A stretch of 64,000 bases of DNA from Companilactobacillus nodensis DSM 19682 = JCM 14932 = NBRC 107160 (GTDB lineage: Bacteria > Bacillota > Bacilli > Lactobacillales > Lactobacillaceae), in the NCBI RefSeq assembly GCF_000615905.1, contig NZ_BAMN01000001.1:240330-304329 (forward strand), in the 5' to 3' direction. The notes beneath the pieces are model-generated. The model did no database searches and was not told the DNA's origin. It was given only the letters and a program-made list of their open reading frames with translations. Made by a program: the position numbers and the translations under genes. Below are positions 49,292 through 57,774 of this stretch, in pieces; the stretch's first letter is position 1; each line of letters starts with the position of its first letter.

Positions 49292-49330
49292 AGAGATCAT
49301 CGCATGTATATTGTGGATGGTCTCTTTTTA
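49292..49330 (+). terminator. Intrinsic terminator after the twin genes
   Basis: AGAGATCATC (49292-49301) pairs with GATGGTCTCT (49316-49325), then T residues. Confidence 0.85.
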
Positions 49331-49364
49331 TATTTTTTGTAACTTACTGAGAGGGGGAAGCAAA

Positions 49365-51509
49365 ATGAAATTTAATAATTTGTTTTTGAGTAGAATACTA
49401 ATAATTGCTCTATTGTTAAGTAGTTTTGTTCAGCCAATTACCACAGAAGCAGCCACTTTTGGATCACCAATTGCGATTGATAAACGAACTAATGAACAAA
49501 CTACTTCATCTTTGACACCTAATGCAGATTCCAAAAAAACGTTGGCTATAACTGAGCAAGCTAATCAACAGCTAACAGCAGACGTTGTTACACAATTCAG
49601 TACACCACTATCTATCACGCCTGATGCTAATCAGACAACTTTGTTGAATTCATTGGTTTCTCCGTTGACTTTATATAATAAAGTCACGACTGGAGATGTT
49701 AATGCTAATGGGTATTATATCGAAGCGGATGTTGGATATTTATTTAGTACAATCCGAAATGATGTAAATGTTGCTAACACAACAACTATATCCTTAAAAA
49801 GTATTAATAATAATGCTCCAGGAACGGTAAATACCTGGACGATTAAAAGAGGTGTAGACAGTCCAGTATCATCGACAAAGATCGGTAAGACGGCCACAAT
49901 TACAGGATTTGGAGATTCAATTACCATGAGTTCTGATAAAACAGCAACTTTAGTGGGATCCACCACAGATGTAAGAGGTGTTAATGTGGGTTTACCGTCA
50001 GGTGGTTATATGCAAATTACGGCTCAGATAACAAATAACATGCCTGCAAGTCTAATGCTTTCACTTGGTGGAGTTGTTGATTCATATGATTATATTCAGC
50101 ATGCTGATGTGAACACTTTGATGCATTTTAGTATCAATCCGGATACTTTTGATGAAGTTTATAATTCTATGAAATCATATTCCCGGACAGATTTGAAAAA
50201 TTTCCAAATTACGGGTTTAAGTCTTCATTGGAAGAGGGATTATCGTTTGAAGGGAAATGCCGAAACAAATCCAACGGCTATATCAGATGATGTAACGGAT
50301 GTGTTGAACGGCTATGATTCTTCAGAATTAAGCTCCGAGTATTTGTTTTATAAACAGCCTGATCAAAATAGTCCCATAGAATATCCATACATGAATGGTG
50401 TCTATGCAGAGTTAATATTGGATTATACTTACAAATCCGGAATTTTATTTCCTACTACTAAGACTGGCCAGCTTGTGACTAATTTTGGTGGAGATGTCGT
50501 TGAACCATCAGTAACGCCAACAACACCGGAGCAGTTACCGGAAGTTAAGTTAGACAACGAGATTCATAACTTGACTAATAGTGAGAGCGATTCTCCAGAC
50601 TCGGATGGCAAATACTTGGCCGTCAAAAATGTCAAAAAAGATGATGCGATTCAATATACTGCCAACTTTAATTTAACTTATGACAATACTGGAGAGAATA
50701 CGGGAACTATTTCAAAAAGTACCTATACAGTACCTATCTCTAAAGGAATGGATATTGATACCGATAGCTTTAAATTTACGGATGATGATGGAAATGTTAG
50801 TGTAATTAATCCGAACAATGTAAGTGTAGCTGAGGATTCAGATGACAGTACTAAGCAATTATTGACTGTAAATAACGTCAATCTTGATCCAAAAGGAATC
50901 GATGATACGAATTTCAAACTTGTCTTTAATGGAACAGTAACAAATGATAATCAGAGTGATTTTACATTTACGCCAACTTTTAAGGGTATCGGTGGATATG
51001 AGAATAGTAACCCTAGTAAACCATTATATATTGATGCAAGTGGTAGGGAACAACTGATCAATTTTAACAATACAGTTGAACCTGGTGGTGGAATTTCTTT
51101 GGCGCCAGTTAATATCGACTTTGGTAGTCTTAATTCATTTGTTACCACGGATGTATTGAGACATCGAGTTAAGAATGACGATGCACCAGTATTGTCGGTT
51201 CAAGATGATAGAAGTGACTCAGATAAGAAGAGTCAGACGATATCGGTTGAGCAAATGGATGATTTGACAAATGGTAGCGTGCAGTTTCCAGGTCAGTTGA
51301 GATTCTATGATCCAAATAATAATTCATTTACACCACTAACAATTGGTGGTCCAGTGCCTATTTATATTTCGAAGGATGGTGAGACTATGTCTTCGATTTC
51401 TTGGGCAGATGATAAGGGCCTGTTATTGCATATAAACGGTGCCAATACAGCGATTCCGTCGGGTAAATATACAACTAGTCTGGATTGGACAGTAAGAGAT
51501 ACAATCTGA
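49365..51509 (+). CDS. Large secreted protein with degenerate WxL-like C-terminal domain
   Basis: A 714-residue exported protein with signal peptide (about 1-30, ending TTEA-A). An N-terminal half of unknown fold is followed by a repeated-strand domain (about 385-560) resembling DUF11/isopeptide modules. The last 130 residues resemble a WxL wall-binding domain: NIDFGSL, then VLSVQDDRSD, and the end GKYTTSLDWTVRDTI. The first W-x-L is absent and the last reads WTV, so wall binding is uncertain. The ATG at 49365 follows GAGGGGGAAG; the frame opens earlier but inside the previous terminator. No DUF916 partner protein is present nearby. Confidence 0.72.
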   Translation: MKFNNLFLSRILIIALLLSSFVQPITTEAATFGSPIAIDKRTNEQTTSSLTPNADSKKTLAITEQANQQLTADVVTQFSTPLSITPDANQTTLLNSLVSPLTLYNKVTTGDVNANGYYIEADVGYLFSTIRNDVNVANTTTISLKSINNNAPGTVNTWTIKRGVDSPVSSTKIGKTATITGFGDSITMSSDKTATLVGSTTDVRGVNVGLPSGGYMQITAQITNNMPASLMLSLGGVVDSYDYIQHADVNTLMHFSINPDTFDEVYNSMKSYSRTDLKNFQITGLSLHWKRDYRLKGNAETNPTAISDDVTDVLNGYDSSELSSEYLFYKQPDQNSPIEYPYMNGVYAELILDYTYKSGILFPTTKTGQLVTNFGGDVVEPSVTPTTPEQLPEVKLDNEIHNLTNSESDSPDSDGKYLAVKNVKKDDAIQYTANFNLTYDNTGENTGTISKSTYTVPISKGMDIDTDSFKFTDDDGNVSVINPNNVSVAEDSDDSTKQLLTVNNVNLDPKGIDDTNFKLVFNGTVTNDNQSDFTFTPTFKGIGGYENSNPSKPLYIDASGREQLINFNNTVEPGGGISLAPVNIDFGSLNSFVTTDVLRHRVKNDDAPVLSVQDDRSDSDKKSQTISVEQMDDLTNGSVQFPGQLRFYDPNNNSFTPLTIGGPVPIYISKDGETMSSISWADDKGLLLHINGANTAIPSGKYTTSLDWTVRDTI

Positions 51510-51678
51510 AAATTATTTTTCAAATAAAAATATGATAATTGATAATCAAAAAAACTGCACTTTATATTCTATAAAATATCGTGTTTTGTAAAAGAAAATT
51601 ATAATATATGAAAAGTTTATTTAACAAATTTCGGTATAATGATTATAGGTAATAATCAAATACAGGGAGATAGGTATT

Positions 51679-51867
51679 ATGGCATTAACAGACGCACAGA
51701 GACGTGCTAACGAAAAATGGCACAGAAATAACCGAGAACGCGCAAATTATATTGCGATGAGATCATCAGCTCGTAGTTTTATTCGCAACAAGTCGACTGT
51801 ATCTGATCTGAAAGAGTTAGAGATGATTATTAAGAATCGTCGGGCAGAGCTAGGTTCTGAAGAATAA
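51679..51867 (+). CDS. Small basic protein of unknown function (62 residues)
   Basis: A short open frame with GGGAGATAGG before the ATG and a strong terminator just after the stop, which together support a real gene. The protein is rich in Arg, Lys and Glu, has no membrane segment or signal, and is predicted by eye to be two helices (about 4-35 and 40-60). The N-terminal half (ALTDAQRRANEKWHRNNRER) recalls small DNA- or RNA-binding proteins, but I do not recognise the family. Convergent with clpP. Confidence 0.65.
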   Translation: MALTDAQRRANEKWHRNNRERANYIAMRSSARSFIRNKSTVSDLKELEMIIKNRRAELGSEE

Positions 51868-51870
51868 AAA

Positions 51871-51900
51871 AAGACTAATCGCATTTGCGATTAGTCTTTA
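51871..51900. terminator. Bidirectional terminator between the small gene and clpP
   Basis: AAGACTAATCGCA (51871-51883) pairs with TGCGATTAGTCTT (51886-51898), with A and T runs on either side. Confidence 0.9.
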
Positions 51901-51914
51901 TTAGATTGAAACTA

Positions 51915-52501
51915 TTATTTTTCAGCTTGATTTGTCATAATTTCATCAATCAAACCATAATCCTTAGCTTCTTGGGCTGTCATGTAGTTATCACGATCAG
52001 TATCCTTTTGAAGTTTTTCAAATGTTTGACCAGAATTATCAGCCAAGATGTGGTTCAATCTCTTTCTTGTCTTCAAGATCTCTTGAGCGGCAATTTCGAT
52101 TTCTGTTTGTTGTCCTTGAGCACCACCGAGTGGTTGGTGAATAAGAACAGTTGAATTTGGAAGAGCAAAACGTTTGCCCTTTGTACCTGATGACAAGATA
52201 ACACTTCCCATTGAAGCTGCCAAACCAGTAGCGATTGTTTGAACGTCTGACTTAACGAAGTCATAGTATCAACAATTGCTAATCCATCGGTAACAGAGCC
52301 ACCGGGTGAATTGATATACATTGAAATATCCTTATCTGAGTCTTGAGCATCAAGGAATAGTAGTTCAGCAATGACTGTATTAGCCATTTGGCTGTTAACT
52401 TCACCTGATAACATAATGATTCTATCTTTTAATAATCTTGAATAAATATCATAGGCACGTTCGCCACGTGAGCTTTGTTCAATAACTGTAGGAACTAACA
52501 T
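51915..52501 (-). pseudogene. clpP: ATP-dependent Clp protease proteolytic subunit, frameshifted in this sequence
   Basis: ClpP is the tetradecameric serine protease that degrades proteins delivered by ClpX, ClpC or ClpE. The frame from ATG 52501 runs to about residue 80 (AIVDTM). One missing base near 52260 (ATGACTTC should be ATGAACTTC) then switches frame. The rest gives [20 protein letters not shown] with catalytic Ser97, His122 in LIHQPLGG, and the C-terminus to 51915. The reconstructed protein is 195 residues, the normal length. Strong AGGAGG site. Loss of ClpP would be a severe defect, so a sequence error is likely. Confidence 0.92.
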
Positions 52502-52536
52502 AAACTGCCTCCTAATTAATTAGCACTTGTTATTTT

Positions 52537-52563
52537 TTAGCACTCTTAATAGTACAGTGCTAA
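52537..52563. promoter_or_regulatory. CIRCE element (HrcA operator) before clpP
   Basis: TTAGCACTC (52537-52545), nine bases, CAGTGCTAA (52555-52563). This is the CIRCE inverted repeat with one mismatch (consensus GAGTGCTAA in the right arm). It overlaps the -10/transcription start zone of clpP. Confidence 0.88.
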
Positions 52564-52590
52564 TTTAGCATACAATCAGTATCGGGTCAA
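52562..52590 (-). promoter_or_regulatory. clpP promoter
   Basis: On the minus strand TTGACC (52590-52585) and TAAATT (52567-52562) are 17 bases apart, directly upstream of the CIRCE element. Confidence 0.7.
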
Positions 52591-52619
52591 CAAACAAACC
52601 TCGAAATATAAAAATAAAT

Positions 52620-52668
52620 AAGATTTGTGTGATAACTTTTTTAATTATCGCACAAATCTTATTTTTTT
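52620..52668. terminator. Terminator of the acyltransferase gene (bidirectional shape)
   Basis: A 16-base-pair stem (52620-52635 with 52645-52660) flanked by A-rich and T-rich runs. It follows the stop of the minus-strand acyltransferase gene and precedes the clpP promoter. Confidence 0.85.
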
Positions 52669-52673
52669 AATCG

Positions 52674-53798
52674 TTATTTGACTTGTCCAGACACTTGTCG
52701 ATCTAAGAACCCTGATTTAACACGTTGCCAGATAATATGGAACGTATATGCCGACGTGAATCCTAAGCACCAAGTTATTAAGTAACAGACAATGATTGCT
52801 ACTAATGGGTGATTAGCAGCTAAGTTTTTGCCACCAATTCTCCAGATTATCTGGAACCAGAAGACATTCGATAAGTATGCTCGATATGCATAGACAGCTA
52901 AGAAATGAAATACTGGAAGAGCTTTAGAATTATTTCTGAGATGGTACATTGCTAATGCAGCAACTAATCCAATGACTAATAGTGCGTAGATGGTCATGGA
53001 TGGCTTGTAGTAAGGAGCATTAGTTAATTGAACTGGGAATCCGTAGGCTGATAATTCAGTGTTAGTCCAATAATAGACAGCTATGAGCGCTACTAATAAT
53101 ACGATCCAAGTTTTTTTGATAAAGATTTCGAATTGTTCACGGTAGACCCAAGCAATGACACCAAAGATACCGTAAATCACGAAACTGACAAATAATCTAT
53201 CTAGTAAGTACCAGTTGGTTGCTTGTGCTCCGTGGAAGACGTTGGTATCGTAAAACATTAACCAAGCAGCATATCCGATAATGGTTAGTGCGATAGTCCA
53301 GATGGCACGAGTGACACTCTTTTTGACCCAGTGGCCAAGTGCCCAGAAGAAAGGCATCAGGATGATGAATTGTAGCATCATAGTGTTATACCACAAGTGA
53401 GGTGCGGCATTACCATTGATGAAGTGCCACAAGAAGCTGCCAATACTGTTGTATTGGTTAACTTGTTGGACATCCGGAAAAATCAATAGATAAGCCAGCG
53501 TCCACCAAATCGTTGGTACAAAAAGAGCAGACCATTGTTTCTTCATGTATCCACCGTAGTTATTCCAAGTGTTATCACCAGTAGTTCTGGTAGTTGTGTA
53601 TAAGATACCAAAAATAAAGGCTGGTGCTGTGAACTTAACTAGGTTATAAATAATCCCAATAATTGATTGAATATTATCTGGTGGATTGGTGCCGAGTACA
53701 ACACCAAGAACGGTCTGCATCATAACGGCAGTACAAGCGAATACTTTCATATAGTCCCCGACATCGGCGGGTCTTGTATTGTCTAATCTTGAATTCAT
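52674..53798 (-). CDS. Membrane acyltransferase, acyltransferase-3 family
   Basis: A 374-residue protein with about ten membrane helices. It begins NTRPADVGDYMKVFACTAVMMQTVLG, the family-typical first helix of acyltransferase-3/OatA-like proteins, where a conserved His is more usual at the position of the QT. Such enzymes O-acetylate wall or surface sugars. The catalytic His is not evident in the first helix, so the activity needs checking. GGGGAAATG precedes the ATG. Single gene, same strand as clpP, divergent from nothing; the LysR gene is 85 bases upstream. Confidence 0.75.
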   Translation of the reverse strand: MNSRLDNTRPADVGDYMKVFACTAVMMQTVLGVVLGTNPPDNIQSIIGIIYNLVKFTAPAFIFGILYTTTRTTGDNTWNNYGGYMKKQWSALFVPTIWWTLAYLLIFPDVQQVNQYNSIGSFLWHFINGNAAPHLWYNTMMLQFIILMPFFWALGHWVKKSVTRAIWTIALTIIGYAAWLMFYDTNVFHGAQATNWYLLDRLFVSFVIYGIFGVIAWVYREQFEIFIKKTWIVLLVALIAVYYWTNTELSAYGFPVQLTNAPYYKPSMTIYALLVIGLVAALAMYHLRNNSKALPVFHFLAVYAYRAYLSNVFWFQIIWRIGGKNLAANHPLVAIIVCYLITWCLGFTSAYTFHIIWQRVKSGFLDRQVSGQVK

Positions 53799-53883
53799 TA
53801 GTCATTTCCCCTTTGATTGATTGTGAGACCAACAAAAGGATTTGTTAAATGCTAATATAATCGCTCACAAAACAAATTGCAAA

Positions 53884-54759
53884 TTAAATTTTTAATTCTG
53901 AGTGTTGGAAACTCAAAAATAATTTGATTAATTCATTACTGATCTCACGTTGAATATCGGTTAAATTACTTGATGGTGAACACAAATAAATCGTTCGTTC
54001 CAATGGATCAGGTGTCAGTCTGGCTAGTTGGACTTGTGAACTGATAGTCTGCCAAGTAACAGAAGGGATGAAGCTTAGACCGATGCCAGCTTCGATCAAT
54101 CCTCTAATAGTAGCCGGATCATCTGATTCATACATATAGTTGATAGTTATGCCGCGTTTGTCAAAATAACTATCGATCGTATTACGTAAAGGGTTGTTTT
54201 TATTTAGGCCAACAAATTTTTCATCAGTCAGTTCTTCTGGCTTGATGAATTTTTTTGTATAACCAGCAGTTAAATTCCATCCAACAAAAACTTCTTCCTT
54301 CAATACAGGCACGTTAGTCAGGTCTTTTAGAGGATGACTAGTAACGATGAAGTCAAATTGTTTGAAGTCAGCCTCACGGACAGTATGTTGTGCCAGACTT
54401 AGTCGGACGTTAGGAAATTTATTCTTGATGTTGAAGACGATACTAGGGATGAACGGCGAAGCAACTTCCATCAGGATAGAGATGGGATGCTCAGAGTTAT
54501 CCACACCACCTTTGACCGCATTAATACCACGATCTAATTCTTTTAGGCTGTCATTGGCATAGCTGTAGAATAGTCGTCCAGCACGATTTAATTTTAATGT
54601 TCGACCAGTTCGATCGAAGAGCTTGACTTGCAATTCTTCTTCTAATTGTCGGATTGTTTTACTGACAGCGGGTTGAGAAATATATAAGATATCAGCAGCT
54701 TTGGTAATGCTTTCTTGATTGGCAACGACTGCAAAACATTTTAGTTGTGTTAAATTCAT
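53884..54759 (-). CDS. LysR-family transcriptional regulator, probably of the mdc operon
   Basis: A 291-residue regulator. The winged HTH at 1-60 (LKCFAVVANQESITKAADILYISQPAVSKTIRQLEEEL) is classic LysR. The rest is the co-inducer domain (ILMEVASPFIPSIV, GWNLTAGYT, YESDDPATIRGLIEAGIGLSFIPSV). It is divergent from mdcH with a 126-base gap, the usual arrangement for a LysR activator and its target. MdcR, the malonate decarboxylase regulator, is of this family. The malonate-specific role is inferred from position only. Confidence 0.85.
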   Translation of the reverse strand: MNLTQLKCFAVVANQESITKAADILYISQPAVSKTIRQLEEELQVKLFDRTGRTLKLNRAGRLFYSYANDSLKELDRGINAVKGGVDNSEHPISILMEVASPFIPSIVFNIKNKFPNVRLSLAQHTVREADFKQFDFIVTSHPLKDLTNVPVLKEEVFVGWNLTAGYTKKFIKPEELTDEKFVGLNKNNPLRNTIDSYFDKRGITINYMYESDDPATIRGLIEAGIGLSFIPSVTWQTISSQVQLARLTPDPLERTIYLCSPSSNLTDIQREISNELIKLFLSFQHSELKI

Positions 54760-54788
54760 TTATTTATCCTCTATTAATAACCATTTAG

Positions 54789-54815
54789 TTATGTATTATT
54801 CAATTTATGTATTAT
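54789..54815. promoter_or_regulatory. Direct repeat in the LysR/mdcH gap
   Basis: TTATGTATTAT occurs at 54789-54799 and 54805-54815, 16 bases apart, in the divergent promoter region. It is a candidate binding site for the LysR regulator. Confidence 0.45.
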
Positions 54816-54885
54816 ACACGTTATGAATCTGCTTATATACTGTCTGTTGTGAGATCAATAAGGTAAATGATTTGGAGGTGAATGT

Positions 54886-55794
54886 ATGCGTACATTGTGG
54901 ATATTTCCAGGACAAGGTGGGCAGCGTCCGGGAATGCTTAAAGATGTACCACAGGATTTGAAGTTAAAGGTTAAGGAATTGACAGGAATGGAGTTAACTG
55001 ATGATGGAGTTGCGTATCAGGATTCTATTCAAATCCAACTAGGAATTTTGATATTACAACTATTTAATGTTAGACAATTAACTCAAATCAAAGAAAAGCC
55101 TGAAGTTGTTGCTGGACATTCCTTAGGAATATTCGGAGCGGCTGTCGCTGCCGGAGTGTTGAGTGAAGATGATGCGATTAAGATCGTCTTTCTTCGTTCA
55201 ACTAAGATGAAAGAAGCTTATCCAGTTGGCTACGGCATGGGGGCAATTGTTGGCTTAACTCGTAAGGAAGTTACCGCATTAGTTAAGCAGGTCAATGCGC
55301 CGGATATTTATGTTTCAAATCAAAATTCTGAATTACAAACAGCATTATCTGGTTCTCTGGACGGTATCAATAAAGTCTTAGATCTAGCCAAAGAAAATGG
55401 CGCTCAAAAGGCACTTATTTTGAAAGTACCTAATCCATCGCATTCACCATTGATGCAGTCAGCGGCTGATGCCTTGAAAGAAGCTTTCAAGACGATTGAG
55501 TTACATCGTCCCACTTGTACATATCTAACTAATTACAATGGTCATGCTGTTCATACCGTTGATGAGATCAAGAAGGATATGATCAACAATCTGATCTATC
55601 CAGTTTATTGGGACACGATGATGAGTGTTGCCAGTGAATTAGGCATTGATACGACTGTTGAGTTAGAACCAGGGCATGCATTCACTAGATTGATTCATAC
55701 CAAATTTCCTGATCTGAGAAATATTACCATGAGTGAAATGGGAATTGATGATACTGAATTTCTATTAAAAAAATGGAGGAAAATAAATGACTAA
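54886..55794 (+). CDS. mdcH: Malonate decarboxylase, malonyl-CoA:ACP transacylase subunit
   Basis: A 302-residue acyltransferase of the FabD/MdcH family. The nucleophile elbow is VVAGHSLGIFGAAVAAG with Ser79. IFPGQGGQRPGM is at the N-terminus and the His partner lies in the NPSHSPLM segment. In malonate decarboxylase it loads malonyl onto the ACP subunit. A FabD role is possible by fold, but co-operon position with mdcA/C/DE/G settles it. GGAGGTGAATG gives a strong start; the stop overlaps mdcA by eight bases. Confidence 0.92.
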   Translation: MRTLWIFPGQGGQRPGMLKDVPQDLKLKVKELTGMELTDDGVAYQDSIQIQLGILILQLFNVRQLTQIKEKPEVVAGHSLGIFGAAVAAGVLSEDDAIKIVFLRSTKMKEAYPVGYGMGAIVGLTRKEVTALVKQVNAPDIYVSNQNSELQTALSGSLDGINKVLDLAKENGAQKALILKVPNPSHSPLMQSAADALKEAFKTIELHRPTCTYLTNYNGHAVHTVDEIKKDMINNLIYPVYWDTMMSVASELGIDTTVELEPGHAFTRLIHTKFPDLRNITMSEMGIDDTEFLLKKWRKIND

Positions 55795-57427
55795 AAGAAG
55801 TTGGACCACTAATCATGATGCTAAAAATTCCAAATTAGAAAATGTTGCATCAATGATGGATGGCAAGTTTGTAAAAACTGAAAATGCTAAAGAATTATTA
55901 GAGGACTTGATTGCTCCCGGTGATAAAGTTGTTTTGGAAGGGGATAACCAAAAGCAAGCTAGTTTCTTGTCAAAGGTGTTAGCTTCAGTTGACCCCGGAA
56001 AAGTTCATGATCTACATATGATCATGTCTTCAGTTTCAAGACCAGAACACTTGGATATTTTTGAAACAGGTATTGCCAGCAAGTTGGACTTCTCATTTGC
56101 TGGACCACAAAGTACCCGTATTTCACAAATGATTGCTGACGGAACAATGAACGTCGGGGATATCCATACATATCTTGAATTGTATGCTCGTCTATATGTT
56201 GACTTAATCCCTAACGTTGTCTTAGTCGCTGCTGACAAGGTTGACCGTGATGGTAACTTATACACCGGTGCAAATACTGAAGAGACTCCAGTTATTGTTG
56301 AATCAGCTGCTTTCAAGGACGGTATCGTTATAGTTCAAGCTAATGAAATCGTTGATGAAGTTCCACGTGTTGATATTCCTGGTGACTGGGTTGATGTTGT
56401 TGTTCAAGCTGATCAACCATATCAACTAGAACCATTATTTACACGTGACCCTCAAAATATTACTGAATTACAAATTCTTATGGGTATGATGGCAATTCGT
56501 GGTATTTATGAGAAACATAATGTTCAATCAGTTAACCATGGTGTTGGTTTCAATACTGCTGCCATTGAATTATTGTTACCTACATATGGTGAACAACTAG
56601 GCCTGAAAGGTAAAATCGTTCCTAACTGGGAAGTTAACCCTACACCTACATTGATCCCTGCTATTGAAAGTGGCTGGGTCAAGACTATCCACAGTTTCGG
56701 TGGTGAAGTTGGTATGGAAAACTATATTGCCCATCGTCCTGATATTTTCTTCGTTGGTAAAGATGGAACAATGAGATCAAATCGTGCCTTTGGTCAGATG
56801 GCTGGTCAATATGCACTTGATATGTTCGTTGGTTCAACTCTTCAAATCGATAAGTACGGTAATTCATCAACTGTTACAAATGGCCGTCTATCAGGCTTAG
56901 GTGGTGCTCCTAACATGGGAAGTAACCCAACTGGTCGTCGTCACTCAACACCAGCTTGGCAAAGTCTTCGTCCTGACAATGACCCACTAGGTAAAGGACA
57001 AAAACTAGTCGTACAAATGGTCGAAACATTTGGTTCAAATAAGAAACCAGTTTTCGTTGATCACTTGGATGCTGAAGAAGTTAGAAAAGAAGCTAAGTTA
57101 GCTAATGTTCCAATCATGATCTATTCAGAAGATACAACACATATCGTAACTGAAGAGGGTATTGCATACTTGTACAAGACTGACAGTATGGCCGAAAGAC
57201 AAATTGCCATCGAAGCAGTTGCCGGAGTTACACCGGTTGGTTTGAGAAGTAATCCTAAGCAACTAGCTGACTTACGTGCTCGTGGAATTGTCGCATTGCC
57301 AGAAGATATTGGTGTACATCGTAGTGAGGCCAAGCGTTCACTTCTTGCTGCTCAAACAATGGATGACATCGTCGATTGGTCAGATGGACTATATAATCCA
57401 CCTGCGAAATTCAGAAGTTGGTCATAA
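55787..57427 (+). CDS. mdcA: Malonate decarboxylase alpha subunit (acetyl-S-ACP:malonate ACP transferase)
   Basis: A 546-residue CoA-transferase-type protein. It exchanges acetyl for malonyl on the ACP thiol prosthetic group, so free malonate enters the cycle. Recognisable segments include NFDSG-like IHSFGGEVGMENYIAHRPDIFF, FVDHLDAEEVRKEAKLANVPIMIYSEDTTHIVTEEGIAYLY and VTPVGLRSNPKQLADLRARGIV, typical of MdcA. Full length and intact. It overlaps mdcH and is 47 bases before mdcC. Confidence 0.95.
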   Translation: MTKRSWTTNHDAKNSKLENVASMMDGKFVKTENAKELLEDLIAPGDKVVLEGDNQKQASFLSKVLASVDPGKVHDLHMIMSSVSRPEHLDIFETGIASKLDFSFAGPQSTRISQMIADGTMNVGDIHTYLELYARLYVDLIPNVVLVAADKVDRDGNLYTGANTEETPVIVESAAFKDGIVIVQANEIVDEVPRVDIPGDWVDVVVQADQPYQLEPLFTRDPQNITELQILMGMMAIRGIYEKHNVQSVNHGVGFNTAAIELLLPTYGEQLGLKGKIVPNWEVNPTPTLIPAIESGWVKTIHSFGGEVGMENYIAHRPDIFFVGKDGTMRSNRAFGQMAGQYALDMFVGSTLQIDKYGNSSTVTNGRLSGLGGAPNMGSNPTGRRHSTPAWQSLRPDNDPLGKGQKLVVQMVETFGSNKKPVFVDHLDAEEVRKEAKLANVPIMIYSEDTTHIVTEEGIAYLYKTDSMAERQIAIEAVAGVTPVGLRSNPKQLADLRARGIVALPEDIGVHRSEAKRSLLAAQTMDDIVDWSDGLYNPPAKFRSWS

Positions 57428-57474
57428 TTTAGAGCTACTTAATAGTTTTTATAATTCGTTTAGGAGAAAAATAA

Positions 57475-57774
57475 ATGGAAAAATTACACTTTAGTTTTGA
57501 TACAAAAGAACCCATCCAAAAACCAGTTCACGTTGGTGTAGTTGCCTCTGGTGATCTTGAAGTTATCTTCCGTCCCACAACTGATACTAAGTCAGATATT
57601 AATATCGTTACTGGTAGTGATGGTTTCAAAGAAGTTTGGCAAAATGTTTTGGATCGTTTCTTCGCAAGATATCCAATTCAAGCAAATATTGAGATCAATG
57701 ACTTCGGCTCAACTCCCGGTGTTGTTAACTTACGTTTGACTCAAGCAATGGAGGCACTAAAGGATGAAAAATAG
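57475..57774 (+). CDS. mdcC: Malonate decarboxylase acyl carrier protein (delta subunit)
   Basis: A 99-residue ACP. The prosthetic group, phosphoribosyl-dephospho-CoA, is attached to a serine near the N-terminus in known MdcC. Ser25 in HVGVVASGDLEV sits at the matching place. The protein is not homologous to fatty-acid ACP, as expected for MdcC. AGGAGA ribosome site; the stop overlaps the next ATG by 11 bases. Confidence 0.93.
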   Translation: MEKLHFSFDTKEPIQKPVHVGVVASGDLEVIFRPTTDTKSDINIVTGSDGFKEVWQNVLDRFFARYPIQANIEINDFGSTPGVVNLRLTQAMEALKDEK

